Assembly (NCBI RefSeq): GCF_011762195.1 | Contig: NZ_JAASQK010000003.1 | Coordinates: 372,001 to 436,000, forward strand | Source of the DNA: Sphingomonas oligoaromativorans | GTDB taxonomy: Bacteria; Pseudomonadota; Alphaproteobacteria; Sphingomonadales; Sphingomonadaceae | Length of the DNA stretch: 64,000 nucleotides | Reading direction: 5' to 3' | In this document: positions 61,889 to 64,000 of the stretch, piece after piece | Numbering within the stretch: position 1 is the stretch's first letter | Layout: the number at the start of each line of letters is the position of its first letter | The notes under the pieces: model-generated | Seen by the model: only the letters and a program-made list of their open reading frames with translations | Told to the model about the DNA's origin: nothing | Databases searched by the model: none | Position numbers and translations under genes: made by a program

Positions 61889-63430
61889 ATGACTTTTTTC
61901 GAGAGCCTTCTCGTCCTGCTGCTGGCGGCGATCGTGCTGCTGCAAATCTCGCGGCGGCTCTCCCTGCCTTATCCCTCGATGCTGGCGCTGGCCGGGGTGA
62001 TCGTGGCGCTGGTGCCCGGCGCGCCCCATCTGCCGATCGACCCCGAAACCGCGCTCGCGCTGTTCATCGCGCCGGCGCTGATGGATTCGGCCTTCGACTT
62101 CCCGATCGGCACCGCGCGCCGCTTCTGGGCGCCGCTGCTCGCTTATGCGGTCGGCGGGGTGGTGGTGACGACGGCGCTGGTGGCCTGGGCAGGCTGGGCC
62201 GTCGCGGGATTGCCGCTGGCCGCGGCGATCGTGCTCGGCGCGATCGTGGCGCCACCGGATGCGGCGGCGGCGACGGCGGTGCTCTCCTCGATGGCCATCC
62301 CGCGCCGGACCGACACCGTCCTCCGAGGCGAGAGCCTGTTCAACGACGCCGCCGCCCTGCTGCTTTTCGGAACCGCGCTTTCCGCGCAGACATCGGGCGG
62401 GCTTTCGACGGAGACGCTGCTGCATCTGGCGATCGCGGTGCCGGGCGGGGTGTTGTTCGGCATGGCGGTGGCGTGGGTGTTCGCCCGGCTCAGCCGCTTC
62501 GTCGCCGGAACGCTCGGCGGCGTGCTGTTGCAGTTCGTCAGCACCTTCCTCACCTGGATCGCGGCCAGCCATCTCGGCCTCTCGCCCGTTCTGAGCATCG
62601 TGGCGCTGGCGATGGGGCTGGCGCGCTCCAGCGGCGGCCCCGCGTCCGCGCGGATGCGGGTGTCGTCCTATGCGATATGGGGCGCGGTGGTGTTCGTGCT
62701 GAACGTGATGGCGTTCCTGCTGATGGGAATGCAGGCGCAGGCGATCATGGCGAACCTGTCGGGGGCGGAACTGCACCGGGCGCTGGGCTTCACCGCTCTG
62801 GTCGTGATGATCGTGCTGGTCGCGCGGGCGATCGTCGCGGTCGGCTTCAACCGGAGCTATGCCTGGTATCTGCGGCGGCGCGGCGAGCCGCAGCGGGCCA
62901 GCCTGCGCGAGGCGCTGCTCGCGAGCTGGTGCGGGATGCGCGGGCTGGTCACGCTCGCCACGGCGTTCGCGCTGCCGGCGGCATTCCCCCAGCGCAGCCT
63001 GGTGGTGCTGGCGGCCTTCGGCGTGGTGATCGCGACGCTCGTCGTCCAGGGACTGACGCTCGGCCCGGTCATCCGGCTGTTGGGGCTGAACCTCAAGCCT
63101 CACGGGCCGGACGGCTTCGCCGCCGTCCAGCGCCAGCTTGTCGGGGCGGCCCTCGCTTCGCTGGACGATGCGGAGGCGGAGGAGGCCGCGCCGCTGCGGG
63201 CCATCTACGGCTTCACGAACGAAGCGATCGTCACGTCCGGCGACGGGAGGCGGCTGGCGCGTTTCCGGGAGCTGGCCCTCGCCGCCGTCGCCACCCAGCG
63301 GGCGACGCTGGAACAGGCGCGCGCCGAGAACCGGATCAACATCGACGAATATAACTGGCTGCTGGAAGACATAGACTGGTGGGAGATCGTCGTCCTCCCC
63401 GACGACAAGCGGCGCATCGAGGAGACGTGA
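61889..63430 (+). CDS. CPA1-family Na+/H+ antiporter
   Basis: A 513-residue membrane protein with about 12 helices. It carries LGAIVAPPDAAAATAVL and the ion-site motif GESLFNDAAALLLF (Asn-Asp) typical of NhaP-type CPA1 exchangers, then REALLASWCGMRGLVTLATAFALP. The cytoplasmic C-terminal tail of about 110 residues is charged. ATG 61889 is close to GGAG (2 nt), so the start is not certain. It exchanges cations for protons and supports pH or salt tolerance. Confidence 0.9.
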   Translation: MTFFESLLVLLLAAIVLLQISRRLSLPYPSMLALAGVIVALVPGAPHLPIDPETALALFIAPALMDSAFDFPIGTARRFWAPLLAYAVGGVVVTTALVAWAGWAVAGLPLAAAIVLGAIVAPPDAAAATAVLSSMAIPRRTDTVLRGESLFNDAAALLLFGTALSAQTSGGLSTETLLHLAIAVPGGVLFGMAVAWVFARLSRFVAGTLGGVLLQFVSTFLTWIAASHLGLSPVLSIVALAMGLARSSGGPASARMRVSSYAIWGAVVFVLNVMAFLLMGMQAQAIMANLSGAELHRALGFTALVVMIVLVARAIVAVGFNRSYAWYLRRRGEPQRASLREALLASWCGMRGLVTLATAFALPAAFPQRSLVVLAAFGVVIATLVVQGLTLGPVIRLLGLNLKPHGPDGFAAVQRQLVGAALASLDDAEAEEAAPLRAIYGFTNEAIVTSGDGRRLARFRELALAAVATQRATLEQARAENRINIDEYNWLLEDIDWWEIVVLPDDKRRIEET

Positions 63431-63457
63431 TACGCGCGCCGCATTGCCGCCCGCGCC

Positions 63458-64000
63458 CTAGCCGAAGGTGAAGCTGTAGGCCTCCACGCCCGGATCGAGG
63501 AACTCGATGGCGAACGCATGGTCCGCCGCCCCGTTCTTCAGGCGGACGAGCTGATAGAGCCGCTGCCCGTCGACCATGCCGTTGCCGGCGGCGTCGGTGT
63601 CGGTTCCATGGTCCTCGCCCGGTGCCTTGCCGTCGATGGTGACGCGGAAGCGGATCGGGCGGCCGTTCGCGCCCGGCCCCAGCACCAGATGCAGGTCGCG
63701 CGCATGGAAGCGATAGAGGATGCGGCCGCCGGCCTTGTCCAGCACCGCATGTTCGGCGCCGACCGTCCACGCGCCGGCCAGGCCCCACTGGTTGAGGCCT
63801 GTCGGCTGCGCAGCATAGACGGCCGGCTGCCCGCGCACCGTTTCCGGCCGCGAGACGGAGCGCTCCGCCCGTGCATATCCGATATAGGTCTCCGGCGAGG
63901 CCACGTCGTCGCTGGCGACCGCCTCGACGCCCTTGCCGGCGTCCGTCACCATGCCGCCGAAGCTCTTGCCGGGATGCGCCTCGGCGAGGAGCTGCTGGAT
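63458..64000 (-). CDS. DipZ-like thioredoxin/cytochrome c biogenesis protein, C-terminal part (partial, continues past right edge)
   Basis: The frame is open to the right edge (181 codons including the stop). It shows the C-terminal domain found after CcdA and thioredoxin domains in DipZ proteins: SPETYIGYARAE, a Trp-Gly-Leu-Ala-Gly segment, ILYRFHARDLHLVLGPG, HGTDTDAAGNG, RLYQLVRLKN and FLDPGVEAYSFTFG. This beta-sandwich part is thought to be periplasmic. The upstream domains lie beyond 64000, so the redox function cannot be confirmed here. Confidence 0.82.
   Translation of the reverse strand: MQQLLAEAHPGKSFGGMVTDAGKGVEAVASDDVASPETYIGYARAERSVSRPETVRGQPAVYAAQPTGLNQWGLAGAWTVGAEHAVLDKAGGRILYRFHARDLHLVLGPGANGRPIRFRVTIDGKAPGEDHGTDTDAAGNGMVDGQRLYQLVRLKNGAADHAFAIEFLDPGVEAYSFTFG

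Overview
This window is a 64 kb stretch of high-GC chromosome from an alphaproteobacterium, almost certainly a sphingomonad (Sphingomonadales). The signs are a strong G/C preference at third codon positions, a D-mannonate dehydratase very like the characterised Novosphingobium enzyme, an EipA/DUF1134 envelope protein, a PHA synthase with a phasin, a TonB-dependent receptor beside exported glycosidases, and the gene order alaC-hom-glpX-recJ. No insertion sequence, integrase, phage gene, CRISPR array or rRNA is visible. Four tRNA genes are present: Ser-GCT, Ser-GGA, Ala-CGC and Glu-TTC.

Region by region. (1) 1-11.7 kb is a catabolic cluster. It holds a Rieske oxygenase alpha subunit with its own Rieske ferredoxin and FAD ferredoxin reductase, the tail of a second Rieske oxygenase, four short-chain dehydrogenases, two VOC proteins, a TIM-barrel isomerase, an acyl-CoA dehydrogenase, a MaoC hydratase, a TesB thioesterase and an AzoR-type flavoprotein. 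Three copies of one AT-rich quasi-palindrome lie at its two divergent promoter regions and suggest a shared local operator. (2) 11.7-16.7 kb is mostly housekeeping and envelope: tRNAs, EipA, a cyclophilin, a 2OG-Fe(II) oxygenase-like protein and an OpgC-like membrane protein. (3) 17.4-20.5 kb pairs an RpfF-type DSF-signal synthase with a convergent membrane-anchored GGDEF-EAL protein. (4) 20.6-34.9 kb is carbohydrate use: a GH31 alpha-glucosidase, a glucoamylase-family (GH144-type) lipoprotein, a GH3 beta-glucosidase, a Tat-exported GH2 beta-glucuronidase, a TonB receptor and D-mannonate dehydratase ManD. The last three make a coherent route for glucuronides. (5) 35-47 kb is core metabolism: Nudix hydrolase, ClpS, phasin, PhaC, AlaC, homoserine dehydrogenase, GlpX and RecJ. 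(6) 47-59.8 kb is the most unusual part. It contains a DcaP-like porin, an orphan histidine kinase, a small periplasmic protein, a response regulator with a second histidine kinase paralogous to the first, a tripartite RND efflux operon and a second, homologous small periplasmic protein. Four copies of a 16-bp palindrome (GTGAAATTCATTTCAC type) punctuate this block and are absent elsewhere as far as I can see by eye. (7) 60-64 kb has an acetyltransferase, a flavin amine oxidase, a CPA1 Na+/H+ antiporter and the C-terminus of a DipZ-like protein.

How the parts may work together: region 6 reads as a self-contained envelope-stress circuit, with two related sensors, one regulator, one operator, one porin, one efflux pump and two matching small secreted proteins. 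Region 3 is a candidate DSF/c-di-GMP signalling pair. Region 1 is a complete oxygenase electron chain joined to CoA-thioester chemistry for a substrate I cannot name. Functions below are assigned from motifs and family resemblance recognised by reading; no database search was run.
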